A DNA stretch of 64,000 nucleotides from Mesorhizobium sp. 1M-11. Lineage in GTDB: Bacteria; Pseudomonadota; Alphaproteobacteria; Rhizobiales; Rhizobiaceae. The stretch is from positions 1-64,000 of the forward strand of contig NZ_LJSD01000062.1 in NCBI RefSeq assembly GCF_001303895.1, given 5' to 3'. The position numbers and the translations under genes are program-made. Position 1 is the first letter of the stretch. Each line of letters starts with the position of its first letter. The notes below the pieces were generated by a model. The model was not told the origin of the DNA. It saw only the letters and a list, made by a program, of their open reading frames with translations, and ran no database searches. Shown here in pieces: positions 18,201 through 27,424 of this stretch.

Positions 18201-20654
18201 TCAGTAGAGGCCGCCGCCGCCGGATTGGATCGCTTGCGAAGCCTGTGGCGAAAGCCCAGTCCCGGGACCGTTCGAACCGTCCGACCCCATACCGATGACC
18301 CAGTAGCTGTCGGCCGGGCCAGTGCCGGGCTTGAAAGCTTCCATGATCGTGTTGGAGTCGCCCTCGTTGGCGCGCATGCCTGTCTTGCGGTTGATCGCGA
18401 CCAAGGTCATGCCTTCCGGCACCTTGAATTCGATCTTCGGCTGGCCGACCAGCGCCTCGCGCATCATGTCCTTGAAGATCGGTGCCGCGAGACCACCACC
18501 GGTAATACCCTTGCCGAGCGGCTTGGGCTGGTCATAACCGAGATAGAGACCGACTAGCAGGTTCGGCGTGAAGCCGATGAACCAGGCGTCCTTCTCGTCG
18601 TTGGTCGTGCCGGTCTTGCCAGCCATCGGGTAGCCGAGTTCGGCGACGGTGGCGCCGGTGCCGCGCTTGATCACGCCCTCCATCATGGAAGTGATCTGGT
18701 ACGCCGTCATCGGGTCCAGCACCTGCTCGGAATTGTCGGTCAATTCCGGCTCGGGCTGGTTTTTCCATTCGGTTGCGTTGCAGTTCTCGCAGGTGCGTTC
18801 GTCCTGACGGAATACCGTTTTGCCGTAACGATCCTGGATGCGGTCGATGACCGACGGTTTGATCGACTTGCCGCCGTTGGCCATGATCGCATAGGCAGAG
18901 ACCATCCGCATGACGGTGGTTTCACCCGAGCCGAGCGCCATCGGCAGGTACGGCGCCAGTTTGTCATAGACGCCGAAGCGCTCGGCATATTCCGCCACCA
19001 GCTTCATGCCCATGTCATTGGCCAGACGGACGGTCATCAGGTTACGCGAACGCTCGATGCCGTTGCGCAGTGTCGACGGACCGGCCGAGTTGCCGTCATA
19101 GTTCTTCGGCGTCCAGGTGGTGTTGCCGGACTGGATGGTGATCGGGCCGTCCATGATGACGGAGGCAGGTGTATAGCCGTTGTCCAACGCTGCCGCATAG
19201 ACGATTGGCTTGAACGACGAACCGGGCTGGCGCATCGCCTGGGTGGCGCGATTGAATTCGGAGGCCGCGTAAGAGAAGCCTCCAACCATCGCAAGCACGC
19301 GGCCGGTGTGCGGGTCCATGGCGACGAGGCCGCCCTCGACCTGTGGCACCTGGCGCAGCAGATAGTCGGAACCGCTGTCCCCCTTCCTCTGGACGAAGAT
19401 GACATCGCCAGCCTTCAGGACTTCTGCCGGGGACTTCGCCTTCAGGGTCTTGTCATCCTGCTTGTAGCGCATCGCCCAGCTCATATCCTCGCGCGATACC
19501 GTGCCCTCGACACGATCCTTGACGATGTCGCCGGAAGCTTCGCGATCCGGCTGCAGGCCGATCGACAGGCCCTCGCTGGAGCTGTCGAGCACAACGGCGA
19601 GCGTCCATTCCGGTACATCGCCCAGTCCTTTGACGGCGCCCAGGGCCGGCCCCCAATCACCGGACACGTCGATATGCGTGATAGGACCGCGATAGCCGCG
19701 CAGCGTGTCGAATTTCATCAAGCCGCTCTGCATCGCCTTGCGGGCGAACAGCTGCAGCTTGGGGTCGAGCGTGGTGCGGACGGAAAGGCCGCCTTCATAC
19801 AGCGCATTCTCGCCATAGCGGGCGATGATCTGGCGGCGGACTTCCTCGGTGAAATATTCGCCGGCGAAAAGGTAAGTGCCGTTGCGGCGCGGCTTGACGC
19901 CGAGAGGCTCTGCCTTGGCCTTGACGCCCTCTTCCCTGGTCACGTAGCCATTGTCAACCATCTGGTCGATCACCCAGTTGCGACGCTCGATGGCGCGCTC
20001 GGTGTGGCGGAAAGGGTGATAGTTGGATGGGCCGCGCGGCAGCGCTGCGAGATAGGCAGCCTCCGCCACCGTCAGTTCGTTGACCGACTTGTCGAAATAG
20101 GTAAGCGCGGCGCCCGCGACGCCATAGGCGTTCAGGCCGAAGAAGATTTCGTTGAGATAGAGTTCAAGGATACGATCCTTGGAATAGGCCTGCTCGATGC
20201 GGAAGGCGAGGATCGCTTCCTTGATCTTGCGGTCGATCGTCTGGTCGGCGGAGAGCAGGAAGTTCTTTGCCACCTGCTGGGTGATGGTGGAAGCGCCGAC
20301 CGGGCGACGCGAACCCCAGTTCTGCACGTTGACGATGATGGCGCGGCCAAGGCCGGTGATGTCGATGCCGGGATGCGAATAGAAATTCTTGTCTTCGGCC
20401 GACAGGAAGGCTGCCTTGACGCGGTCAGGTACAGCCTGGATCGGCAGATAGAGGCGACGCTCGCGGGCATACTCGGCCATCAGCGCACCATCGGAAGCAT
20501 GGATGCGGGTGGTGACCGGCGGCTCGTATTTGGCCAGAACCTCGTAGTCCGGCAGTTCCTTGGCCAGATTACCGACATAGATTGCGACGACCGCGGCGGC
20601 CAGCAAAGCCAGCATCGTGCCGATGCCGAAAAAATAGCCGATAAGACGAATCAT
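18201..20654 (-). CDS. mrcA: Penicillin-binding protein 1A (bifunctional class A PBP)
   Basis: An 817-residue inner-membrane enzyme that polymerises and cross-links peptidoglycan. N-terminal transmembrane anchor (about 5-28); GT51 transglycosylase domain with catalytic Glu in AEDKNFYSHPG (about 86-96), STITQQVAKN and KDRILELYLNEIFFG; transpeptidase domain with SSFK (about 479-482, active-site Ser), SRN (536-538) and KTGT (about 680-683). A CxxC pair (CENC) sits at about 622-625, before the KTG motif. ATG 20654 is chosen over a GTG two codons earlier because GGAGT precedes it. Order amiC-mrcA-prfB on one strand is conserved in rhizobia and links cell-wall synthesis and hydrolysis. Confidence 0.95.
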   Translation of the reverse strand: MIRLIGYFFGIGTMLALLAAAVVAIYVGNLAKELPDYEVLAKYEPPVTTRIHASDGALMAEYARERRLYLPIQAVPDRVKAAFLSAEDKNFYSHPGIDITGLGRAIIVNVQNWGSRRPVGASTITQQVAKNFLLSADQTIDRKIKEAILAFRIEQAYSKDRILELYLNEIFFGLNAYGVAGAALTYFDKSVNELTVAEAAYLAALPRGPSNYHPFRHTERAIERRNWVIDQMVDNGYVTREEGVKAKAEPLGVKPRRNGTYLFAGEYFTEEVRRQIIARYGENALYEGGLSVRTTLDPKLQLFARKAMQSGLMKFDTLRGYRGPITHIDVSGDWGPALGAVKGLGDVPEWTLAVVLDSSSEGLSIGLQPDREASGDIVKDRVEGTVSREDMSWAMRYKQDDKTLKAKSPAEVLKAGDVIFVQRKGDSGSDYLLRQVPQVEGGLVAMDPHTGRVLAMVGGFSYAASEFNRATQAMRQPGSSFKPIVYAAALDNGYTPASVIMDGPITIQSGNTTWTPKNYDGNSAGPSTLRNGIERSRNLMTVRLANDMGMKLVAEYAERFGVYDKLAPYLPMALGSGETTVMRMVSAYAIMANGGKSIKPSVIDRIQDRYGKTVFRQDERTCENCNATEWKNQPEPELTDNSEQVLDPMTAYQITSMMEGVIKRGTGATVAELGYPMAGKTGTTNDEKDAWFIGFTPNLLVGLYLGYDQPKPLGKGITGGGLAAPIFKDMMREALVGQPKIEFKVPEGMTLVAINRKTGMRANEGDSNTIMEAFKPGTGPADSYWVIGMGSDGSNGPGTGLSPQASQAIQSGGGGLY

Positions 20655-20974
20655 GCCCACTCCAGTCCGTGGCCCGGGATTTCCCTAGCGCATGGCCCCG
20701 GAAATCGGAATCGATTTCGCCGGCGCTCCTGCGCTTCTTTACATACGCTACGGCGATCCTGGCGTACTGCCGCGCACGAGAACGCCATAAACGATACTGC
20801 CTGCCACGCAAGGCTCGGGACCACCCGGCCGTTCGCCACCCTTTGTCGTGGCGATGTGGACAAATTGCGGCAACCGCAAATTTCCTGGCCAATTGGCCAA
20901 AACATTAGCACCCGATGTTGTCGGGGCGCAACGCCGCCAAAGGTGAACGGAAGCGCGCGCCTGCGCGGGCAGGC
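20655..20974. other. Spacer between amiC and mrcA
   Basis: The 320-bp gap contains a perfect 14-nt palindrome, TGGCCAATTGGCCA, at 20886-20899, possibly a regulator site upstream of mrcA. At about 20692-20725 is a degenerate GCGCATGGCCCCGGAAATCGG stretch that may be the remnant of a mosaic repeat. No gene seen. Confidence 0.4.
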
Positions 20975-22225
20975 CTACCCTCCCGCGTTCATCCGCGATG
21001 CCGCGAAAGTCGAAACCGCCTTGCTGATGCTCTCAGCCGCCTTGCCACGCCATTCCGGATTGGTGAGTTGGGCCTCGTCCTTGGCGTTGGACAGATAGCC
21101 CAGTTCGACCAGAACCGAAGGAACATCCGGTGCCTTCAGCACGCGAAATCCGGCGAAACGGTGGGGATTATTGATCAGGCCGACGCTTGTCGCGAGCTCA
21201 CCGACCAGCGTCTGCGCAAAGCTCATCGAGAAGGAATGGGTCTCGCGGCGGATCAAGTCGATCAGGATGTCGGTGACTTCCTGGCTGTCTTCCTTGATCT
21301 CCATGCCCGCGAACTGATCGGACAGGTTCTCGCGATCGGCCAGCGCCTGCGCCTCCGGATCCGAGGCCTTGTCGGATACCGTGTAGACCGTGGCGCCACG
21401 AATGCCCTTCAAGCGAATGGTGTCGGCATGGATCGAAATGAACAGATTGGCGCCGCGCTGCCTGGCGATGCGTACGCGATCGTCCAGGCGCAGGAACGTG
21501 TCATCCTCGCGAGTGAGCGAGATCTCATATTTGCCTTCGGCGGAAAGCCTGTCGCGCAGTTCCTTTGCGAAGGCGAGCGTGACGTTCTTTTCGACCGTGC
21601 CGTTCAGCCCCTCCGCTCCACCGTCGACACCGCCATGGCCGGGATCAATGACGATGGTGAATTTGTGGGAGGTTACCGCCGGCACGGGCTTGGCCAGACG
21701 CTCGCGCTTGTCTGGAGAAACCGTCGAGGCCGTGGTGACTGCCTGGTCGGCGAGAGCAGCGTCGAACTCGCGATCTGAAACGGCCGAAATATCGAGTGCC
21801 ATGCGATAGCCGGAACCGTCTTCATTTTTAAGGACATCCAGCTTGTCGACACGGAACGGCCCCTTGCTGATCAGGATCAACCGGGAAGCCCCTGCCTCGA
21901 TCTGGCCGTAGCGCACGCTTTTGACCAACCCGCGCGCCTTCAGGTCCTTGGCGCTGAAAGCCAGTTTGGAGTTCGGCACGTCGATGACCAGACGATGCGG
22001 GCCGCGCAACAGGAACCAGCGCGGATCGGGCTCACGGTCGAAATCGACAACGACGCGCATTTTGGTGGCGTCGCCCGCCATCTTGTAGCCGGTCGCCGCC
22101 AGCGGGACTTCGGCAGCGTGCGCTATTGCCGGCAAGATCAGGCTCGCAAACACGACGAACAGTGCGCAACACAATACGCCTACCCAGCCGCCGAGCCTCT
22201 TGTTCGTGGTTGCCTTCAGCCCCAT
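20975..22225 (-). CDS. amiC: N-acetylmuramoyl-L-alanine amidase (AMIN plus Amidase_3)
   Basis: A 416-residue exported zinc amidase that cleaves the stem peptide from peptidoglycan during cell separation. Signal peptide LCCALFVVFASLILPAIAHA-A (about 16-37), an AMIN domain (about 45-160; VVDFDREPDPRWFLLRGPHRLVID read in two parts), then Amidase_3 (about 190-405) with VIDPGHGGVDGGAEG (zinc His), a Glu in NVTLAFAKELRDRL, ISIHAD and VLVELGYLSN (catalytic Glu). ATG 22225 follows GGAACTGAG; the 36-codon upstream extension is not conserved in style. Divergent from rne; first of the amiC-mrcA-prfB group. Confidence 0.93.
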   Translation of the reverse strand: MGLKATTNKRLGGWVGVLCCALFVVFASLILPAIAHAAEVPLAATGYKMAGDATKMRVVVDFDREPDPRWFLLRGPHRLVIDVPNSKLAFSAKDLKARGLVKSVRYGQIEAGASRLILISKGPFRVDKLDVLKNEDGSGYRMALDISAVSDREFDAALADQAVTTASTVSPDKRERLAKPVPAVTSHKFTIVIDPGHGGVDGGAEGLNGTVEKNVTLAFAKELRDRLSAEGKYEISLTREDDTFLRLDDRVRIARQRGANLFISIHADTIRLKGIRGATVYTVSDKASDPEAQALADRENLSDQFAGMEIKEDSQEVTDILIDLIRRETHSFSMSFAQTLVGELATSVGLINNPHRFAGFRVLKAPDVPSVLVELGYLSNAKDEAQLTNPEWRGKAAESISKAVSTFAASRMNAGG

Positions 22226-22867
22226 CTCAGTTCCAGTCGCTGCCGATTCATCGAACCGGCCCGGTTGTTTGATCGAAGACGCGCTTAAGCGGTAAACTCG
22301 ATTAACGATTGGTATCCAGAGAAGGTTAACCAAGCCTTTTCAAGTGCGATTTCGCTGACGGAACGGCCCTTTGCCGGCATGGAAATCGGGGTTGCCTTCC
22401 TACGCGTCAAATCATAAAAGCGATGGTGGGTCACTGCAATCCTAGGACCACCTTTCCCCTCAGCTTTGTGCTGGGCCCGGGTGAGAGGCAAAGGTTTTCG
22501 CCAAGGCGGCGGGAATGCAGGTGATCGAGACGATTTTCGCAGTCACTTACCCGAGGCGGGGGAAATGACTGCGGCAGGAAAACGGCAAGGGTTGCACCGC
22601 GCCGGCTCTACAGGAGCAAAACAAGCTGGTCCGGTTTTTCTTCCGGGCTTAGGTTCAAAAAGGTCCGTTCGGTTTTGACGGTTTCAGGAATTATAATGGA
22701 AAGGTCCGCATTCAACCGCGCCAACATGGCTGCGGGCGGCACCGCCATCGCCCTGAAGCGGCCCACGGCGGACGCACAAATGTCCGGCACTCACGCACAA
22801 ACAGCATCACGGCAGCGGGCATTGCCCCGTCGGCCGCGACTGGCGGCTGCCGGGAGGAAACATAATA
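22226..22867 (+). promoter_or_regulatory. Long leader region of rne
   Basis: This 642-bp gap carries the divergent control of amiC and rne. On the rne side I see an 8-bp inverted repeat CGCAGTCA/TGACTGCG (22538-22545 and 22566-22573) and, at 22690-22695, TATAAT without a well-spaced -35. The final 70 nt are GC-rich and end in a GGGAGGAAAC ribosome-binding site. RNase E genes commonly regulate their own mRNA through a structured 5' leader; this region could do so, but no known element is recognised by eye. Confidence 0.45.
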
Positions 22868-25684
22868 ATGCCCAACAAGATGCTAATCGACGCCTCCCAC
22901 CAGGAGGAAACACGCGTAGTCGTTGTTCGCGGTAACCGCATCGAAGAATTCGACTTCGAATCGCAAGACAAGAAACAGCTAAAAGGCAACATCTATCTCG
23001 CTCGCGTCACGCGGGTTGAGCCGTCGCTGCAAGCGGCCTTCGTGGAATATGGTGGCAACCGCCACGGCTTCCTGGCCTTCAGCGAAATCCATCCCGACTA
23101 CTACCAGATCCCGGTCGCCGACCGTCAGGCGCTGCTGCGCGCCGAGGCCCAGGAAGCCGAAGACGACGAGGATGACGAGAACGGTGATGGCGGCGAAGAA
23201 CGCCAGGAACGCAATCGCGGGCGGCGCGGCCGCCGTCGTGGCCGCAATCGCGATCGTGGCGAACGCAAGCGTGATGCTGCTGCCAGCGAGGACGGTGAAA
23301 CGGGTGACGAGGCAGTAGCAGCCGACGAAGGCGCCGAAGCTGTTGAAAGCCTCGAATCAAACGACGACAGCGATGCTGACGAAGGTTCCAAGGGTGGCTC
23401 GATCGCGGCCAGCGTCGAGGTCGACGTGATCTCGGAAGAGGTCGAAGTCGCACGGGAAAGCGGTGAAGAACAGCCCCATACCGCCCGAGACAACAACAGC
23501 GACGAGACAGCACCTCCGGCGGATGCCGACCGCGGCACGCTGGAGGAAGTCCCCTCCTCCCATTCCGACGACCACGAGATCGAGTCGGTCGGCGCAGAGG
23601 ACGCGCTGGAGGAAATCCGCGATCGTCGCAGACCGGTGCGCAAGCAGTACAAGATCCAGGAGGTCATCAAGCGCCGCCAGATCCTGCTGGTCCAGGTCGT
23701 CAAGGAAGAGCGTGGCAACAAGGGCGCGGCACTGACCACCTATCTGTCGCTCGCCGGCCGCTATTCCGTTCTGATGCCCAACACCGCCCGTGGTGGAGGT
23801 ATCTCACGCAAGATCACCAACGCACAGGACCGCAAGCGGCTGAAGGAAGTGGTTGCTGACCTCGAAGTGCCGCAGGGCATGGGCGTGATCCTCCGCACCG
23901 CCGGTGAAAGCCGTACCAAGGCCGAGATCAAGCGCGACTACGAATATCTCATGCGGCTGTGGGAGAATGTCCGCAACCTGACGCTCAAATCCACTGCGCC
24001 GGCGCTGGTCTACGAAGAAGGCTCACTGATCAAGCGTTCGGTGCGGGATCTCTACAATAAGGAAATCGACGAGATCCTGGTGGCGGGCGAAGACGGTTAT
24101 CGCGAGGCCAAGGACTTCATGCGCATGCTGATGCCCAGCCATGCCAAGATGGTCCAGCCTTACCGCGACACGTCGCCAATCTTCGCGCGCAACGGCATCG
24201 AGGCACAGCTCGACAAGATGTTGCAACCGCAGGTGACGCTGAAGAGCGGTGGCTATCTGATCATCAACCAGACCGAGGCGCTGGTTTCCATCGACGTGAA
24301 CTCGGGCCGTTCGACGCGCGAGCATTCGATCGAAGACACCGCGTTGCAGACCAATCTGGAGGCGGCCGAGGAAGTCGCCCGCCAGTTGAGGCTGCGCGAT
24401 CTCGCCGGCCTGATCGTCATCGACTTCATCGACATGGAGGAGAATCGGAACAACCGGGCGGTCGAGAAAAAGCTGAAGGATTGCCTAAAGAACGATCGCG
24501 CCCGCATCCAGGTCGGCCGCATCTCGCATTTCGGTCTCATGGAGATGAGCCGCCAGCGCATCCGCGCCAGCGTGCTGGAATCGACCATGAAGCCTTGCCC
24601 GCATTGCGGCGGCACCGGTCATGTCCGCTCCGATTCCTCCGTCGCGCTGCTTGTCGTGCGCGCCATCGAGGAATTCCTGCTCAAGGATTCGCGCAGCCAC
24701 ATCACAGTGCGCACGCCGGCGGCAACCGCGCTCTACGTGCTCAACCACAAGCGTTCGACGCTGGTCGAATTGGAAACCCGCTTTGGCCTGACGATCACCG
24801 TCGAGGCTGACGAAACAGTCGGCTCTCAGCACTATTCCATCGTGCGCGGCGCAATCGCCGAGAAGCCGGAAGGCTTCGTCGAAATGAAGCCGCAGCCGAT
24901 CCCGGTCGAACCCGAAGAGCCGGAAGACGAGATCATCGTCGAGGACGAGGAAGAGACCGAAGAGGAACAGCCTCGTCAGGAACAGCAGGCGCGCGAGGGC
25001 GACAGCCAGCGCGACCGCAAGCGCCGCCGGCGCAGACGCCGTCGCGGCGGCCGTGATCGTGACCAGGCCGCCCCTGAAGCAGAGGGCGACGATGGTGTCG
25101 CGGCAGCCGATGCCGAGGCTGGCGAAGAGAGCGATGCGGATGATGCCGTCGCTGAGGCCGCTGCAGTCGAGACCACTGCTGCAGACGAGAGCGATGACGA
25201 GCCTGCCAAGAAGCGCCGACGGGGCAAGCGCGGCGGCAAGCGCAGCCGCAAGGAAGACGGCGAAACCGCCGAGGATACGGTCGACGCTGTCGCAGTCGAT
25301 AGTGAGACCGTAGTCGCCGAAGCCGTTGCCGAAGTGCCGTCGGCCGAGCCGGAGGCGGCGCCTGCTCCAGAAGAGGCTCCGGCCGAGAAGCCGAAGAAAC
25401 CGCGCCGCACCGCAAAGTCGAAGAAGGCTGAGGCTGCTGCTGCCGAAGCAGCCACGGCGGAGGTTGCAACCGAAGCACCGGCCGACATCGTCATCGAGGC
25501 GGCGCCGGTAGTCGCGAAGGATGCCCCGGCCGGGAAGAAACCACGCGCTTCACGCCGCAAGGCCGCCAGCGCGGAAACTTCCGCAGCACCAGTCGTTTCC
25601 TCCACGGCTACAGCGGAAGCTGAAGAAGTCAGTGAAGAAAAGCCGAAGCGTGCCGGCTGGTGGCAGCGCAAGGGTTTCTTCTGA
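22868..25684 (+). CDS. rne: Ribonuclease E
   Basis: A 938-residue endoribonuclease and degradosome scaffold. N-terminal S1 domain (about 35-270) is interrupted, as in alphaproteobacteria, by a long charged insertion (about 95-240) rich in Asp/Glu with a block GRRGRRRGRNRDRGERKR. The catalytic half follows with DIEVPQGMG-type and ALVSIDVNSGRSTRE (DNase I-like site, Asp in SIDVNSG at about 478), LIVIDFIDME and the Zn-link CPHCGGTGHV (about 577-586). The C-terminal ~250 residues are disordered: acidic stretches, RRRRRRRRGGRD and Ala/Glu/Lys repeats, ending in the conserved AGWWQRKGFF tip. ATG 22868 after GGGAGG. Confidence 0.95.
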   Translation: MPNKMLIDASHQEETRVVVVRGNRIEEFDFESQDKKQLKGNIYLARVTRVEPSLQAAFVEYGGNRHGFLAFSEIHPDYYQIPVADRQALLRAEAQEAEDDEDDENGDGGEERQERNRGRRGRRRGRNRDRGERKRDAAASEDGETGDEAVAADEGAEAVESLESNDDSDADEGSKGGSIAASVEVDVISEEVEVARESGEEQPHTARDNNSDETAPPADADRGTLEEVPSSHSDDHEIESVGAEDALEEIRDRRRPVRKQYKIQEVIKRRQILLVQVVKEERGNKGAALTTYLSLAGRYSVLMPNTARGGGISRKITNAQDRKRLKEVVADLEVPQGMGVILRTAGESRTKAEIKRDYEYLMRLWENVRNLTLKSTAPALVYEEGSLIKRSVRDLYNKEIDEILVAGEDGYREAKDFMRMLMPSHAKMVQPYRDTSPIFARNGIEAQLDKMLQPQVTLKSGGYLIINQTEALVSIDVNSGRSTREHSIEDTALQTNLEAAEEVARQLRLRDLAGLIVIDFIDMEENRNNRAVEKKLKDCLKNDRARIQVGRISHFGLMEMSRQRIRASVLESTMKPCPHCGGTGHVRSDSSVALLVVRAIEEFLLKDSRSHITVRTPAATALYVLNHKRSTLVELETRFGLTITVEADETVGSQHYSIVRGAIAEKPEGFVEMKPQPIPVEPEEPEDEIIVEDEEETEEEQPRQEQQAREGDSQRDRKRRRRRRRRGGRDRDQAAPEAEGDDGVAAADAEAGEESDADDAVAEAAAVETTAADESDDEPAKKRRRGKRGGKRSRKEDGETAEDTVDAVAVDSETVVAEAVAEVPSAEPEAAPAPEEAPAEKPKKPRRTAKSKKAEAAAAEAATAEVATEAPADIVIEAAPVVAKDAPAGKKPRASRRKAASAETSAAPVVSSTATAEAEEVSEEKPKRAGWWQRKGFF

Positions 25685-25734
25685 GGCAGCAAGTCGGCCC
25701 CGGCGGAAAAACCGTCGGACCGTGAGTTTCGAAT

Positions 25735-25769
25735 GAAAAAAGCGGCGGCACCTGTGCCGCCGCTTTTTC
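25735..25769. terminator. Bidirectional intrinsic terminator after rne
   Basis: AAAAAAGCGGCGGCAC pairs with GTGCCGCCGCTTTTT around 25735-25769. The A-run/T-run symmetry lets it end rne and the convergent DUF378 gene at 25783. Confidence 0.93.
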
Positions 25770-25782
25770 GTCCTGGAGGACT

Positions 25783-26019
25783 TTAGTGATGGCGGATATG
25801 ACGTTCCGCCGAAACCTCACCTTCGCTGAAGGCCTGCACGAACGGCATGAGCTGCCATACGGCCGAAAGGCCGATGATGACAGAGACCAGCCGGGCGAGC
25901 GGGGTGCCAGTACCTCCGAACAGCGTTCCGAGGACGTCATAGCCCACAGCGCCCATAACCAGCCAGTTCAGGCCGCCAATGATGATCAGGACGAGGGTGA
26001 CAAGGTTCATGGCGCGCAT
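25783..26019 (-). CDS. DUF378 family membrane protein
   Basis: A 78-residue DUF378 protein with two membrane helices (about 5-25, NLVTLVLIIIGGLNWLVMG, and 42-60, LARLVSVIIGLSAVWQLM), separated by the family signature GYDVLGTLFGG. The C-terminal tail is polar and His-rich. Function unknown. ATG 26019 is 5 nt after GGAGG, preferred over one four codons upstream. An EcfG-type promoter just upstream marks it as a member of the general stress response. Confidence 0.88.
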   Translation of the reverse strand: MRAMNLVTLVLIIIGGLNWLVMGAVGYDVLGTLFGGTGTPLARLVSVIIGLSAVWQLMPFVQAFSEGEVSAERHIRHH

Positions 26020-26051
26020 TGATGCCTCCATGGATTGTGCCTAACGTTAAA

Positions 26052-26076
26052 AACGCGATCTGACCCAGCCGGTTCC
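26052..26076 (-). promoter_or_regulatory. EcfG-type promoter of the DUF378 gene
   Basis: On the minus strand GGAAC (26076-26072) and CGTT (26055-26052) are separated by 16 nt, fitting GGAAC-N16/17-CGTT. Transcription would start near 26045, about 26 nt before the ATG. Confidence 0.72.
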
Positions 26077-26122
26077 CGCAATCGCGAAATCGTGAAGAGC
26101 ATGAGGGTGTTGCTACCCTTGC

Positions 26123-27271
26123 CTATTTCAGCCAGCGCTCCAGTCGCACCATTGCCTCGACCATATCGTCATGGCTGCCAGCGTACGAAAAGCGCATATA
26201 ACGATGGCCCTGCAACGGATCGAAGTCGCGGCCCGGCGTGGCCGCGACATGAGCTTCCGCCAGCATCTTGCCAGCGAATGCCATGCTGTCGTTGGTGAGG
26301 CGCGAGACATCGCAGAAGGCATAGAATGCGCCATCCATCGGGGCGGCCAGTGCAAAACCGAGTTCTGGCAGGCGCTTCATCAGCAATTCGCGGTTCCAGG
26401 CATAACGCGCCTTCACCGCGTCCAGCTCCTTGGTCGCCTTGAACGCCTCGATGGCCGCCACCTGAGAGAGTTCCGGCGCCGAAATGTAGAGGCTCTGTGC
26501 GATGCGCTCGATAGGTCTCACCAGTTCTTCCGGCAACACCATCCAGCCGATGCGCCAGCCGGTCATGCAATAATATTTGGAGAAGGAATTGATCACCGTG
26601 ACGTCGCGACCGAAGGCCAGCGCAGTGGTGTCGGGCGCGCCATAGGCTAGCCGATGGTAAATCTCATCGGAGATCACCGCTATGCCGAGCCTATCCGCCG
26701 TTTCGATCAGCGCCTTTAGCGCTTCGACGGGAATGACCGCTCCGGTCGGATTGGCAGGGCTGGCGAACAACACGCCCTTCAGTGGTTTCTCGGCATGGGC
26801 GCTGGCCAGATGTTCGGCGTGCAGATAGGCAGCACCCTCCAGTTCGATCTCCACCACCTCGATGCCGAGGGCTGCCATGATGTTGCGGTAGGCCGGATAG
26901 CCGGGCGCAGCGATGGCGACGCGGTCGCCGGCATCGAACATGGCGAGGAAGGCCAGATTGAAAGCGGCGGAAGACCCTGTCGTGACGGCGATGCGCTCCG
27001 GCGCGACTTCGATTTGATAATGGTCGCTGTAGTGGGCCGCAATCGCACGGCGCAACTCGGCAAGCCCAAGTGCATCGGTATAGCCAATGCGGCCGGCCTT
27101 CAACGCCGCGGCCGCGGCGTCGCGCACGATGACAGGCGCCGGGTCCGATGGCTGGCCGACTGCCATGGAAATCACCGGCACGCCTTCGGCCTTCAGCCTG
27201 TTGGCGCCAGCCAGAACATCCATGGCATGGAACGGCTCGACGTCTCCGCGCCGTGACACTGAAACAACCAT
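26123..27271 (-). CDS. Pyridoxal-phosphate aminotransferase, class I/II
   Basis: A 382-residue fold-type I aminotransferase of the aspartate aminotransferase superfamily. Visible signatures are AVGQPSDPAP (about 37-46), GYTDALGLAELRRAIA (about 61-76), TTGSSAAFN (about 95-103, cofactor phosphate), ASPANPTGAV (about 171-180), ISDEIYHRLAY (about 201-211) and the PLP-lysine region VINSFSKYYCMTGWRIGWM (about 224-242), with the Arg of the C-terminal domain in RYMRFSYAG. Substrate cannot be told from sequence. ATG 27271 has GGAG about 10 nt upstream; an earlier in-frame ATG at 27358 adds a basic stretch unlike the family. Confidence 0.88.
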   Translation of the reverse strand: MVVSVSRRGDVEPFHAMDVLAGANRLKAEGVPVISMAVGQPSDPAPVIVRDAAAAALKAGRIGYTDALGLAELRRAIAAHYSDHYQIEVAPERIAVTTGSSAAFNLAFLAMFDAGDRVAIAAPGYPAYRNIMAALGIEVVEIELEGAAYLHAEHLASAHAEKPLKGVLFASPANPTGAVIPVEALKALIETADRLGIAVISDEIYHRLAYGAPDTTALAFGRDVTVINSFSKYYCMTGWRIGWMVLPEELVRPIERIAQSLYISAPELSQVAAIEAFKATKELDAVKARYAWNRELLMKRLPELGFALAAPMDGAFYAFCDVSRLTNDSMAFAGKMLAEAHVAATPGRDFDPLQGHRYMRFSYAGSHDDMVEAMVRLERWLK

Positions 27272-27424
27272 TCTTGGCGAAACTCCTGTTAACCACGCCC
27301 GCCATCCGCGTCCGGCTGCCGGACTGCGCCGCACAATTGCCCGATTGATGGGGATCACAAGTTCAGCAAGTTTTCGCGCGCCGGCTTTTCATCGTCAACC
27401 GCCTCGTCTACCAGTGTACGCATC

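Noticed and set aside
19308..21098. 596-codon plus-strand frame opposite mrcA
   Set aside because: Antisense shadow of mrcA, whose three transpeptidase motifs and GT51 motif are unambiguous on the other strand.
22675..22695. TTGACG and TATAAT before rne as a promoter
   Set aside because: The spacer is only 11 nt, too short for a housekeeping promoter.
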